DNA of 64,000 nt from Chloroflexota bacterium (GTDB taxonomy: Bacteria > Chloroflexota > UBA6077 > FW602-bin22 > JAMCYS01). This document shows positions 53,023 to 61,143 of this stretch, in pieces (positions within the stretch are counted from its first letter, which is position 1; every line of letters starts with the position of its first letter). The position numbers and the translations under genes are program-made. The notes under the pieces are model-generated. The model made no database searches and was not told where the DNA came from. It worked only from the letters and a program-made list of their open reading frames with translations. Where the stretch lies: contig JAMCYS010000015.1 in NCBI GenBank assembly GCA_023473795.1, positions 1-64,000 of the forward strand. The letters run 5' to 3'.

Positions 53023-53710
53023 ACCAACCATCCCTGGCGCAGATGCCCGCATGCCCACCGCGCTACCGCACGGTGGGCCTTGACGCCTGCGCCTGGCGAG
53101 GCTTTTCTCCGGCATCCCCTATTGGCAGGTCGGCCGAAGGACTAGGGCGAGGGGACAGTTGGCAATACTCTCGTGGACTTGGCTCGGCGTGGCTGGCCTA
53201 GTCCTGGCGACCGAGCGGCAGGCCGTGGCGGTCGACCCTTACCTCAGCCGACTGTCGTCGCGACAGCTGTGGTTGAGAGCCGCACGCAGCCAGTCTGAAC
53301 TCGTGGCGCGGGCCATCCCCCGCTGCGACCAGGTGTTGGTCACCCACGCCCACGTCGACCACGTACTAGACGTGCCGGGGCTGGCGCGGCGCACCGGCGC
53401 CCTCGTCTATGGCTCGGCCAACGTCGGTCGGGTATTGGCGGCCGGAGGGGTGCCGGTACGTCAATTCCAGCAGCTGGCGGTAGGGGAGCTTCTGGAGCTC
53501 GGGGACTTTGCCGTAGAGGTCCTGGCTGCCGTACACGGCACCGTCTTGAGCCGACCGGTTCTGCCAGGCACTACGCCCGAGCGCAAAGCGCCCCTCAGGG
53601 CAGACGATTACAGGCTAGACGAGTACTATGGCTTTCTCATCAACGTCGCAAACCTGCGGCTCTTGGACTGGCCCAGTGAGAGGGCAGGCCCCGCGCCGGA
53701 GGCGGATGTA
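52653..53710. repeat. Tandem duplication, copy 1 (1,058 bp)
   Basis: Begins at GCTACGCCTGGATGCC inside the cytochrome b/c gene and ends at GGCGGATGTA inside the first beta-lactamase-fold gene. Copy 2 follows directly (53711-54768). By reading, about five bases differ, all between about 53455 and 53655 of copy 1, four of them synonymous. No flanking transposon or target-site repeat is seen. Confidence 0.95.
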
Positions 53711-53809
53711 GCTACGCCTGGATGCCTCGTGGCTGGTGGCCCACCTACAGCGGCCGGCCGAGATTGCGCCGGGAACAGTCATGCCCCAGATCACGCTGAC
53801 GAGCGATGA
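53159..53809 (+). pseudogene. Truncated first copy of the beta-lactamase-fold gene
   Basis: The first 184 codons match the intact copy at 54217 with a single residue change (Leu for Pro in VANLRLLDW). The duplication joint at 53711 then puts the frame out of register into copied cytochrome sequence, and it ends after 33 unrelated residues (VATPGCLVAGG...). The C-terminal third with metal-binding residues is lost, so it is probably inactive. Confidence 0.85.
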
Positions 53810-54080
53810 GTTGATGTCGTTGACGGCCTACTTGTTGACGCTCAAGCAGGCGGAAACCCGCACACCAGAGCAAATCGGCGCCGCCTTGTTCGCTGTGTAC
53901 TGCAACTCGTGCCATCCGAACGGCCAGGCCGGGATCGGTCCCAAGTTGTTGGGCGTTCCGGCGGACCAGGTAGCCCAGAAAGTCAGGAGCGGCGGGGGTG
54001 GTATGCCCGCTTTCCACACTGCCGAGCTGTCGGACGATCAACTGGCGGATGTCGTTGCCTACACCCAGACACTTCGCTAG
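53711..54080 (+). pseudogene. Copied 3' end of the cytochrome b/c fusion gene
   Basis: Encodes LRLDASWLVAHLQRPAE to the normal stop, with only the second heme site (CNSCHPNG). It has no start codon with a ribosome site and no signal sequence, so it is a by-product of the duplication. Confidence 0.85.
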
Positions 54081-54768
54081 ACCAACCATCCCTGGCGCAG
54101 ATGCCCGCATGCCCACCGCGCTACCGCACGGTGGGCCTTGACGCCTGCGCCTGGCGAGGCTTTTCTCCGGCATCCCCTATTGGCAGGTCGGCCGAAGGAC
54201 TAGGGCGAGGGGACAGTTGGCAATACTCTCGTGGACTTGGCTCGGCGTGGCTGGCCTAGTCCTGGCGACCGAGCGGCAGGCCGTGGCGGTCGACCCTTAC
54301 CTCAGCCGACTGTCGTCGCGACAGCTGTGGTTGAGAGCCGCACGCAGCCAGTCTGAACTCGTGGCGCGGGCCATCCCCCGCTGCGACCAGGTGTTGGTCA
54401 CCCACGCCCACGTCGACCACGTACTAGACGTGCCGGGGCTGGCGCGGCGCACCGGCGCCCTCGTCTATGGCTCGGCCAACGTCGGTCGGGTATTGGCGGC
54501 CGGAGGGGTGCCGGTCCGCCAATTCCAGCAGCTGGCGGTAGGGGAGCTTCTGGAGCTCGGGGACTTTGCCGTAGAGGTCCTGGCCGCCGTACACGGCACC
54601 GTCTTGAGCCGACCGGTTCTGCCAGGCACTACGCCCGAGCGCAAAGCGCCCCTCAGGGCAGACGATTACAGGCTAGACGAGTACTATGGCTTTCTCATCA
54701 ACGTCGCGAACCCGCGGCTCTTGGACTGGCCCAGTGAGAGGGCAGGCCCCGCGCCGGAGGCGGATGTA
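53711..54768. repeat. Tandem duplication, copy 2 (1,058 bp)
   Basis: Direct continuation of copy 1; ends at GGCGGATGTA, after which the intact beta-lactamase-fold gene continues with unique sequence. Confidence 0.95.
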
Positions 54769-55062
54769 CTGTTTGTGAAACCGGGCAAAGGCGATGCCTT
54801 CTATGCCGCCCTGCTGGGCGATGTCCGGCCGCGGCTGGTGGTTCCTATTCACTGGGACGATTTCACCAGACCCCTGTCCCAGCCACCGCGGCCGATGCTC
54901 TTGCCGCCCGCGCTCGCCTGGCCGCCGCTGCGCCGCGTCGACCTGGCCGCGTTCAAGCGCCAGATCGGCGCTCTCAAGCCAAGCGCTCGCGTTTTCACGC
55001 CCCAGATGCTGTATGCCTACGACCTTCCGGGCCTGCTGACAGCAACCGAGCAGGCGGTTTGA
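54217..55062 (+). CDS. Metallo-beta-lactamase-fold hydrolase (UlaG-like)
   Basis: 281 residues from TTG 54217 (GAGGGG upstream). It begins with the UlaG-type phrase LSWTWLGVAGLVLATE and AVDPYLSR. Metal-binding THAHVDH lies near residue 66; further ligands are probably His in VLAAVHGT and in VPIHWDDF. Substrate unknown. The gene follows the cytochrome operon and ends in the -35 of the next promoter. Confidence 0.85.
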   Translation: MAILSWTWLGVAGLVLATERQAVAVDPYLSRLSSRQLWLRAARSQSELVARAIPRCDQVLVTHAHVDHVLDVPGLARRTGALVYGSANVGRVLAAGGVPVRQFQQLAVGELLELGDFAVEVLAAVHGTVLSRPVLPGTTPERKAPLRADDYRLDEYYGFLINVANPRLLDWPSERAGPAPEADVLFVKPGKGDAFYAALLGDVRPRLVVPIHWDDFTRPLSQPPRPMLLPPALAWPPLRRVDLAAFKRQIGALKPSARVFTPQMLYAYDLPGLLTATEQAV

Positions 55063-55088
55063 CAGCGCCGCCCAGTCCCGGTTATAGT
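55059..55088 (+). promoter_or_regulatory. Promoter of the BMP lipoprotein gene
   Basis: TTGACA (55059-55064), 18-bp spacer, TATAGT (55083-55088). The -35 overlaps the stop codon of the preceding gene. Confidence 0.65.
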
Positions 55089-55151
55089 GGAGCCTGAGGC
55101 GAGCCCCTAGCCACTTACCGGTTCAATACGTCGCTCGCCGGGAATTGACCG

Positions 55152-56276
55152 ATGCGTGCCCGCTGGACCGCGCTTTTGGGCGCGGCCGTCGTTTTGCTGT
55201 TGACCGCCTGCCAACTGGATCTGCCTGCCGCCATTTCGCTGGGTACGCCCGGCCCAACGGCGGCGGCCCAGGCGCGATTGCTGGCGCCGAGCCAACCACC
55301 GACCGCCACTCTCGTGTCGACGCCGGCGGCTACGCCGACGCCTACCCCCGTCCCGGTGCCTAAGCCGAGTGGGCCTGGTTTGAGCGTTGGTCTCGTGGAC
55401 ACCACCGACCTCGACCTCAACCGCGGCCCGATGGCGCGCGAGGGCTTGCAGCGCGCGGCAGGCGAATTCAACCTCGAGACCTTCGCCGTCACTGTTCCCC
55501 AGAAGGACCTGGCCAACAGCGCAATGCGCCTGGCCGAGGCAGGCTACAGCGTAGTCGTTATCGCCAGCCCTTACCCGGACTTGGCGGCCTTCCTGGCCAA
55601 CCGCTATCCGGCGACGAAGTTCGTCGTCTTCGGCCCCGGGATAGACAAGCAGCCCGCGAATCTGGTGACTCTCTTGTACGCCGAGGACCAGGCCGGCTAC
55701 CTGGCGGGGGCGCTGGCAGCCTGGCTAACTCAGAAGAACATGATCGCCTTCGTGGGCGCCGAGTGGACTCTGGAAGTCGTGAAGTTCCGTAAGGGCTACG
55801 AGCACGGGGCTCAGGCCGTCGACCGGCGCTGCATAGTCCTGGGCAACTACATCCACAGCTTCTCCTCGCCGCCGAAGGGCTGGGGCGAGGCCAACGCCCA
55901 GTTCAACGAGGGGGCCGACGTCCTCTTTGCCGTCGGCGGCAGCACCGCCCGCGGGGCCATGGAGGCGGCGGCCGAACGGAACTTGCCGGTCATCGCCGCC
56001 GAAAGCGACCCTTACGATATTCTGCCCAAGGTAGCCCCCGACTTGGCCTCAGCGGCGCTCGCCCACTACGACCTCGGCGTCTACGACGCCCTCAAGGCCG
56101 TGGTCCAGGGCAGCTTCAAGGGCGGGACTCTGACTTACGACGTCACGAACGGCGGGATCGGGTTAGGACCCTTGCGCGCTTGGGACAGCAAGCTCCCGCC
56201 CGAGGCCAAGAAGAACCTGCAGGACATTCTGGACGGCCTACGCACGGGCAAGGTCAAGACGGACGTCCAGACCTAG
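55152..56276 (+). CDS. BMP-family (PnrA-like) substrate-binding lipoprotein
   Basis: 374 residues. Signal with lipobox LLTAC at about residue 19, a Thr/Pro linker (TPAATPTPTPVPVPKP), then a BMP fold: SVGLVDTTDLDLNRGP, AAWLTQKNMIAFVGAEW, FRKGYEHGAQA, FAVGGSTARGAMEAAAE, VIAAESDPYD. BMP proteins bind nucleosides or similar ligands for ABC import. No permease gene is adjacent, so it may act as a sensor or serve a remote transporter. Confidence 0.88.
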   Translation: MRARWTALLGAAVVLLLTACQLDLPAAISLGTPGPTAAAQARLLAPSQPPTATLVSTPAATPTPTPVPVPKPSGPGLSVGLVDTTDLDLNRGPMAREGLQRAAGEFNLETFAVTVPQKDLANSAMRLAEAGYSVVVIASPYPDLAAFLANRYPATKFVVFGPGIDKQPANLVTLLYAEDQAGYLAGALAAWLTQKNMIAFVGAEWTLEVVKFRKGYEHGAQAVDRRCIVLGNYIHSFSSPPKGWGEANAQFNEGADVLFAVGGSTARGAMEAAAERNLPVIAAESDPYDILPKVAPDLASAALAHYDLGVYDALKAVVQGSFKGGTLTYDVTNGGIGLGPLRAWDSKLPPEAKKNLQDILDGLRTGKVKTDVQT

Positions 56277-56279
56277 GGA

Positions 56280-57140
56280 TTGCGCCGCGCGGTGGAGGGG
56301 AGAGTGGATCTCCAAGAGCGTCTGGCGGAGCTGACCAGCACCCATGGCGAGCTGCGCCTGTTGTCGTTGGCCGACGAGCGCCGCCTGGCCAGAGAGTTTG
56401 GCATTCACCCCAGACAGGTCGAGCTGGCCGCGCTGGCGCAGCGCGTGTTGCCGGCACGCTATCAGCGCAGCCTGGGCACGGTGGGCTGGGAGGGCCAGGA
56501 AAAGCTGCTGCGAGCGTCCGTGGCGGTGGTGGGCGCCGGCGGTCTCGGGGGCTACGTCATCGAGGGGCTGGCGCGGATGGGCGTGGGCCGGCTGGTGGTG
56601 ATCGACGGGGACGTCTTTGAAGAACACAACCTGAACCGACAACTGCTCTGCACCGAATCTGTTCTGGGGCAGGCCAAGGCCGCCGCAGCGGCCGGGCGGG
56701 CGGCCGAAGTAAACGCCGCCGTGGAAGTGAAGGTGGTGGACGGGCTGCTGAGCGAGGAAAATGCCCCGACCCTGCTGGCGGGGGCCGACGTGGCAATCGA
56801 CGCCCTGGATAGCCTGCCGGCGCGCTTCGTTTTGGAGAGAGCGGTGAAGGGTCTGGGCGTGCCGCTGGTGCACGGGGCCATCGCCGGCTACATCGCCCAA
56901 GTCATGACGATTTTTCCTGAGGACGAGGGCTTGGCGCGGATCTACGGCCGCGGCAACCTACCAGAAAAAGGGGTTGAGACTATCTACGGCAACCCGGCCG
57001 CGACGCCGATGCTTTGCGCCGCCTGCCAGGTGCAAGAGGCAATTAAGGTGCTGCTGGGTGCCGGCGAGCCGCTGCGCAACAGGCTGCTGATCATTGACGG
57101 CGAGTACGGCAGCGCCGAGGTGATCAAGTTCGGGCAGTAA
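56280..57140 (+). CDS. ThiF/MoeB/HesA-family E1-like adenylyltransferase
   Basis: 286 residues from TTG 56280; a GTG at 56304 with GGAGGGGA close upstream is an alternative. N-terminal helical part, then SLGTVGWEGQEKLLRASVAVVGAGGLGG (ATP-binding Rossmann start), VVIDGDVFEEHNLNRQLL, DALDSLPARFVLE. Only one CxxC (MLCAACQ) is seen, while MoeB has two for zinc. Such enzymes adenylate the C-terminus of ubiquitin-like sulfur carriers. No ThiS/MoaD gene is adjacent. Confidence 0.88.
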   Translation: MRRAVEGRVDLQERLAELTSTHGELRLLSLADERRLAREFGIHPRQVELAALAQRVLPARYQRSLGTVGWEGQEKLLRASVAVVGAGGLGGYVIEGLARMGVGRLVVIDGDVFEEHNLNRQLLCTESVLGQAKAAAAAGRAAEVNAAVEVKVVDGLLSEENAPTLLAGADVAIDALDSLPARFVLERAVKGLGVPLVHGAIAGYIAQVMTIFPEDEGLARIYGRGNLPEKGVETIYGNPAATPMLCAACQVQEAIKVLLGAGEPLRNRLLIIDGEYGSAEVIKFGQ

Positions 57141-57143
57141 GAA

Positions 57144-57174
57144 GGGCCCGCCGGGGATCACACCCGACGGGCCC
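57144..57174 (+). terminator. Hairpin terminator after the ThiF-like gene
   Basis: Arms GGGCCCGCCGGG (57144-57155) and CCCGACGGGCCC (57163-57174) with one mismatch and a 7-nt loop. Confidence 0.7.
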
Positions 57175-57216
57175 CTCCAGCAAGGAGTCAGTTGACCCTA
57201 GAGGCCAAAGCAGAAG

Positions 57217-57411
57217 CTAGCGACGGTTCTCCAACTGCTTGCCCTTCTGGATCAGCTCGCGCACGCGCTGGCCGCCCTTCGGGCCGCCGATCTCACCACC
57301 TTTGTGGCCGATCTCCTCGTAGAAGCCATGGCCGTACTTCCTCTTGACCGTCTCGCCGCCCTTGCGGCCGGCCTCCTCCACGGTCATATCACCCTTTCTC
57401 AAACTAGCCAT
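57217..57411 (-). CDS. KGG-repeat stress protein, copy 1
   Basis: 64 residues from ATG 57411 (AAGGAGG 8 nt upstream). Carries several KGG-type repeats: GRKGGETVKRKYGHGFYEEI, GHKGGEIGG, PKGGQRV. This small hydrophilic family (con-10/GsiB-like) is linked to desiccation and general stress and probably is intrinsically disordered. Copy 2 lies 57 bp away. Confidence 0.85.
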   Translation of the reverse strand: MASLRKGDMTVEEAGRKGGETVKRKYGHGFYEEIGHKGGEIGGPKGGQRVRELIQKGKQLENRR

Positions 57412-57460
57412 CCCAAACACCTCCTTCCCAACACCTTCCTAATAGCCCGAAGGGCCCAAG

Positions 57461-57479
57461 GGCGTCGCTTAGCGACGCC
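57461..57479 (-). terminator. Hairpin overlapping the stop codon of KGG copy 2
   Basis: GGCGTCGCT and AGCGACGCC arms with a single central T; the stop codon lies within it. Confidence 0.4.
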
Positions 57480-57651
57480 GCTCGGCGCTCTTGCCCCTTT
57501 CGATCAGCTCCCGCACGCGCGGGCCGCCGATCTCGCCGCCCTTGCGGCCGATCTCCTCATAGAAGCCGTGGCCGTACTTCTTCTTGACCGTCTCGCCGCC
57601 CTTGCGGCCGGCCTCCTCCACGGTCATATCGCCCTTCTTCGAACTTGCCAT
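57469..57651 (-). CDS. KGG-repeat stress protein, copy 2
   Basis: 60 residues from ATG 57651 with the same leader as copy 1 (identical AAGGAGG and following bases). GRKGGETVKKKYGHGFYEEI then GRKGGEIGG, ending RVRELIERGKSAERRR. It lacks the PKGGQ insert of copy 1. Nucleotide identity over the core (57331-57424 against 57571-57664) shows a fairly recent tandem copy. Confidence 0.85.
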   Translation of the reverse strand: MASSKKGDMTVEEAGRKGGETVKKKYGHGFYEEIGRKGGEIGGPRVRELIERGKSAERRR

Positions 57652-57703
57652 CCCAAACACCTCCTTCATAGCGGTACCAGGTTTATTGATAGCCCCGCGT
57701 CCG

Positions 57704-58624
57704 CTAGGCGGTGCGCCAGTAGGTCGCGAGCGCCGCCCGTCTGACCCGGCGCGCCGCCAGGCCCACGATCTCGCGGGCTATGTTCAGGTTCCAGGCCTCT
57801 TCCACGCCCATCCAAGAGGGCGTGCCGTTGACTTCAATGACCGCCGGGCCATCGGGTCCCTCTATTATGTCGACACCCGTGTAGTCCAGGTCTACCGCCC
57901 GGGCGGCCCCCACCGCCAACGCGGCCATGCTCGGCGACAGGTTCGCTCGCTCGGACCTGGCCCCCTGGAAGACGTTGGTTATCCACTCGCCTTCACGGGC
58001 CACCCGGTAGATCGCCGCGACCACCCTGCCCCCGATCACGAAGGCGCGGATGTCGCGGCCACCGGGGCCGAGGAACCGCTGCACGTAGATAACCCCGAAG
58101 TCACGCAACATGCGCGCGATTACGTCGCTGGCCTCGCGGCCGGGCGTTACCCGCACGATGTCCTCTCCCAAAGAGCCGTAGAGCGGCTTCAGCACGGCTA
58201 CGCCGAACTCCTGCACCGCTCGTACCGCTACCTCTGGTCGCTGGGTTACCACCGTGTCGGGTGTTGGTAGACCAGCCTTGTGGAGCATGAAACTGCTGCG
58301 GCACTTGTCCAGCGCCGTCAGCACCGGCCCCACGCGGTTGATCGTCACCGGGACCGACTCTTCCATGAGGCGGTAAGCCTCCAGCTGGAAATCGGGCAGG
58401 CCTTCGTTGTCGAGGCCCCGGAGCAACAAAGCGTTGAAGCGGGAGGCCTGCTCATTCCCGAACCAAACCTCCGCCCCTTGGGCGTCGACGTGCACGGACA
58501 CGTCGAGTGGGCTTAGTGCTTCGGCCCTACCGATCTCCCCGGCCGCGTCCAGCAGTCGGCTGGAATGCCAGCCAGTTGGGTCACTGGTCACAACCCCGAT
58601 ACGCAATTCCTTTCTCACACCCAT
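57704..58624 (-). CDS. RimK-like ATP-grasp ligase
   Basis: 306 residues. N-terminal preATP-grasp domain (LRIGVVTSDPTGWHSSRLL), then ATP-grasp: DKCRSSFMLHKAGLPTPDT, VLKPLYGSLGEDI, YVQRFLGPGGRDIRAFVIGG, and the metal-binding end DYTGVDIIEGPDGPAVIEVNG. The RimK / MptN / LysX class adds glutamate or similar amino acids to an acceptor. The acceptor is unknown. It lies between the KGG copies 2 and 3, on the same strand. Confidence 0.88.
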   Translation of the reverse strand: MGVRKELRIGVVTSDPTGWHSSRLLDAAGEIGRAEALSPLDVSVHVDAQGAEVWFGNEQASRFNALLLRGLDNEGLPDFQLEAYRLMEESVPVTINRVGPVLTALDKCRSSFMLHKAGLPTPDTVVTQRPEVAVRAVQEFGVAVLKPLYGSLGEDIVRVTPGREASDVIARMLRDFGVIYVQRFLGPGGRDIRAFVIGGRVVAAIYRVAREGEWITNVFQGARSERANLSPSMAALAVGAARAVDLDYTGVDIIEGPDGPAVIEVNGTPSWMGVEEAWNLNIAREIVGLAARRVRRAALATYWRTA

Positions 58625-58640
58625 TGGCCCATTAGAAAGT

Positions 58641-58668
58641 CGAGGAAAGGGCGGCCGCCCTTTCCTCG
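58641..58668 (-). terminator. Perfect 28-bp palindrome after KGG copy 3
   Basis: Each half is 14 bp (CGAGGAAAGGGCGG and its complement). As RNA it forms a 12-bp stem with loop GGCC, 24 bp past the stop of copy 3. Confidence 0.7.
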
Positions 58669-58692
58669 CCGGAATCCGGTGCCGAACCGTAT

Positions 58693-58863
58693 CTAGCGGC
58701 GGTTTTCGTTCTCTTTGCCGCGCTCAATCAACTCGGCAACTTTCTGGCCGCCCTTGTGGCCGATCTTCTCATAGAACTCGTGGCCGTACTTCTTCTTGAC
58801 GGTCTCGCCACCTTTGCGGCCCGCCTCTTCGACGGTCATGCCACCCTTACGCTGCTCTGCCAT
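58693..58863 (-). CDS. KGG-repeat stress protein, copy 3
   Basis: 56 residues, ATG 58863 with GGAAGGAGG upstream. It reads MAEQRKGGMTVEEAGRKGG, then ETVKKKYGHEFYEKIGHKGG and a Lys/Arg/Asn-rich end. More diverged than copies 1 and 2. The 348-bp gap upstream (58864-59211) shows no gene or clear signal to me. Confidence 0.85.
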   Translation of the reverse strand: MAEQRKGGMTVEEAGRKGGETVKKKYGHEFYEKIGHKGGQKVAELIERGKENENRR

Positions 58864-59211
58864 CGATCACACCTCCTTCCCAACAACCTCAACTGCACCG
58901 AATCACAAGCTAGAGTCAGAAGGGATGTACACCCTATCATCCAAATTGCTGGGCCCGACGGCCCGTCTTGGCGTGACACGACGAGCGTGCCGATTGCTCA
59001 GGGCGGTCGGACCACTGCATCCGCCCGGAGGTCGCAGCTTCCGTGCCATAGGAATACTAGCGAGCGGTGCGGGGCAAGCGGGAACACAACGGTCCGCCAG
59101 AAAGGGTGATCTGCGCGCCATTGCCGCTTACGGGCGAAGACTGGGCTGAGACGGCGGAGGACATGGAGCAGATGATAGCGAGGGCGAGAAGTATCGGCCG
59201 AGACTCGCGGC

Positions 59212-59871
59212 TCAGGGAAGGGCGAGCACGCATTGGGGACACAGACGCCCCACGCGACCGTGACCTGGCGCGGGGAAGACGACTCCCGCTTCCCACAGCA
59301 GGTAGGTTAGGAGGCAGAGGGGCAGACCAACCACGTTCAGATAGCAGCCACGAATCCCCGCCACGGGCCGGAAGACGGCGTCTTGGATCGCGTAGGCCCC
59401 GGCCTTGTCTAGCGGCTCGCCTGAAGCGATGTAGCGCGTGATTTCCTCTTCAGAGTAGGCGCGCATGCGGACCCATGTAACGAGTGAGCCGACCGCGCCG
59501 CGGCCCGAGGTACGATCCAACACGGCCACGCCGCTGACCACGTCGTGCTCGCGGTCGCGAAGCGCCCGCAGCATCGCGCCCGCCTGGGATGCGTCGGCCG
59601 GCTTGCCGAGAATCGCCCCGTCCAGGACGACGACGGTGTCGGCGCCCACTAGAAAGCGCTCGGGAGAGCGCTGAGCTACGACCGCGGCCTTTGCCAGGGC
59701 CAGGCGTTCCACGGTTGCGCTCGGAACTTCACCCGGCAGGGGTGTCTCCTCGATAGCGGCGACGCGCACGACGTAGGGCAGGCCCAACGCGGACATAATG
59801 GCCCGCCGCCGCGGCGACGAGGAGGCCAGCACGAGGGGCTCTCGCCCTGGGTAGGCTAGTCTGGCTCCCAC
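59212..59871 (-). CDS. maf: Maf-like nucleotide pyrophosphatase
   Basis: 219 residues, GTG start at 59871. Family motifs: LVLASSSPRRRAIMSALGLPY, FLVGADTVVVLDG, GKPADASQA, DKAGAYAIQD. It hydrolyses non-canonical or excess NTPs to NMPs. A C-terminal tail of about 25 residues (VVFPAPGHGRVGRLCPQC) exceeds the family core. It overlaps the end of the upstream methyltransferase gene by 16 nt. Confidence 0.92.
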   Translation of the reverse strand: MGARLAYPGREPLVLASSSPRRRAIMSALGLPYVVRVAAIEETPLPGEVPSATVERLALAKAAVVAQRSPERFLVGADTVVVLDGAILGKPADASQAGAMLRALRDREHDVVSGVAVLDRTSGRGAVGSLVTWVRMRAYSEEEITRYIASGEPLDKAGAYAIQDAVFRPVAGIRGCYLNVVGLPLCLLTYLLWEAGVVFPAPGHGRVGRLCPQCVLALP

Positions 59872-61064
59872 GCCAGCACCGCCACGTTCTCGATGTGGTA
59901 GGTCTGGGGAAAGAGGTCGACCGGCTGGACAGAAAGCAGGGAGAGGCCAGCGTCGACGAGGTAGCGAAGGTCGCGCGCCAGGGTAGCCGTGTCGCAGGAA
60001 ACGTAGGCGAGGCGGCGCGGCCGCAGGCTCACCAGCGACGCGAGGACCTCCGGACGGCAGCCGGCCCGCGGAGGGTCGACTATCACGGCATCCACCCTCT
60101 CGGACAACCCGGGCAAGACTTCCTCCGTGGCGCCGTGGATCAGTTCCACGTTCGACAGCCCGCTCGCATTGTGCCTGGCATCGGCGAGCGCCGCCGCCGA
60201 ACCTTCGATGCCGACGACGCGGCCGACTCGGCCGGCCAACAAAACCCCGAACGTGCCAACCCCGCAGTAGGCGTCCAACATGGTATCCTCCGGCCGCAGG
60301 GACAGCCCCTCTTCAACCAACCGCGCCAGGACCTCTGCCTGTGGCGTATTGACCTGGAAGAACGAAGCGGCGGAGACGCGGAAACGCTGGCCGCCCAACT
60401 CCTCTTCGAAGAAGGGCTGGCCGGTGGCGACGACGCCATCGGCGGCGGGTATTTGGGGCGCCACGAGCATCTGCCCCGTGCGGGTGCCGTAGCGCACCGA
60501 GACGTTGAAGAAGTGGCGGCAACGACCGCGCAGCAGCCTGAGCGCCTCGTCGATCTTGGGATCCATTATGCGGCAGTACTCGATGTCCACAAGGGCTCGG
60601 CTGGCATGGCGGGTGAAGCCGAGCCGGCCGTCCCGGAAAGCGGAGAAGCGAGCGTGGTTGCGGTAGCCCCAAGGCTCGTCCATCCCCAGCACCGGCAGGA
60701 CGGGCGCATCCGCTAAGCCGCCCAGGCGGCGCAGCTGCTCGCGCACGACCCCTTCTTTGAGCGTCAGCTGCCGCGGGTAGGCCAGGTGCTGGAACTGGCA
60801 GCCGCCGCAGTCTTCGAAGTAGCGGCAAGGCGCCGCCACCCGGTCGAGCGAGGGCGAGTGCACCTCCAGCACCCGGGCGCGGGCGAAGTCCGGCTTTTCG
60901 CGGAAGACGCGGGCGGTCACCTCTTCGCCGGGGATGCCGCCGATGACGAAGACCACCTTGCCGTCGATGCGACCCAACGCCTCGCCGCCGTAGGCGAAGC
61001 CATCCAGCTGGAGACGGATTACCTGGTCCAAGGGCGCTCTATCTCTCCCTCCGCCGGGCGGCAA
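59856..61064 (-). CDS. RumA/RlmD-type RNA m5U methyltransferase
   Basis: 402 residues. N-terminal TRAM domain (LDGFAYGGEALGRIDGKVVFV). The iron-sulfur Cys set is APCRYFEDCGGCQFQ plus Cys in IEYCRIMD. SAM site DAYCGVGTFGVLLAG, catalytic DPPRAGCRPE and YVSCDTATLARDL. It methylates a uridine of 23S rRNA or tRNA; which one cannot be told. Confidence 0.9.
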   Translation of the reverse strand: MPPGGGRDRAPLDQVIRLQLDGFAYGGEALGRIDGKVVFVIGGIPGEEVTARVFREKPDFARARVLEVHSPSLDRVAAPCRYFEDCGGCQFQHLAYPRQLTLKEGVVREQLRRLGGLADAPVLPVLGMDEPWGYRNHARFSAFRDGRLGFTRHASRALVDIEYCRIMDPKIDEALRLLRGRCRHFFNVSVRYGTRTGQMLVAPQIPAADGVVATGQPFFEEELGGQRFRVSAASFFQVNTPQAEVLARLVEEGLSLRPEDTMLDAYCGVGTFGVLLAGRVGRVVGIEGSAAALADARHNASGLSNVELIHGATEEVLPGLSERVDAVIVDPPRAGCRPEVLASLVSLRPRRLAYVSCDTATLARDLRYLVDAGLSLLSVQPVDLFPQTYHIENVAVLAWEPD

Positions 61065-61143
61065 ATCGGCCGCCCACGAGGGCGGCCGATGCCTCTGCGC
61101 ACGCTATTATAGGGTGGCTAACCGGCGACCGGCAAACGGCCGG

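Noticed and set aside
52687..54173. Identical 142-codon minus-strand frames in both duplication units
   Set aside because: They are repeated only because the DNA is duplicated; antisense to the cytochrome gene with no family features.
58864..59211. tRNA or small RNA in the gap before maf
   Set aside because: No cloverleaf, conserved TTC-loop sequence or terminator was found; left as unassigned.
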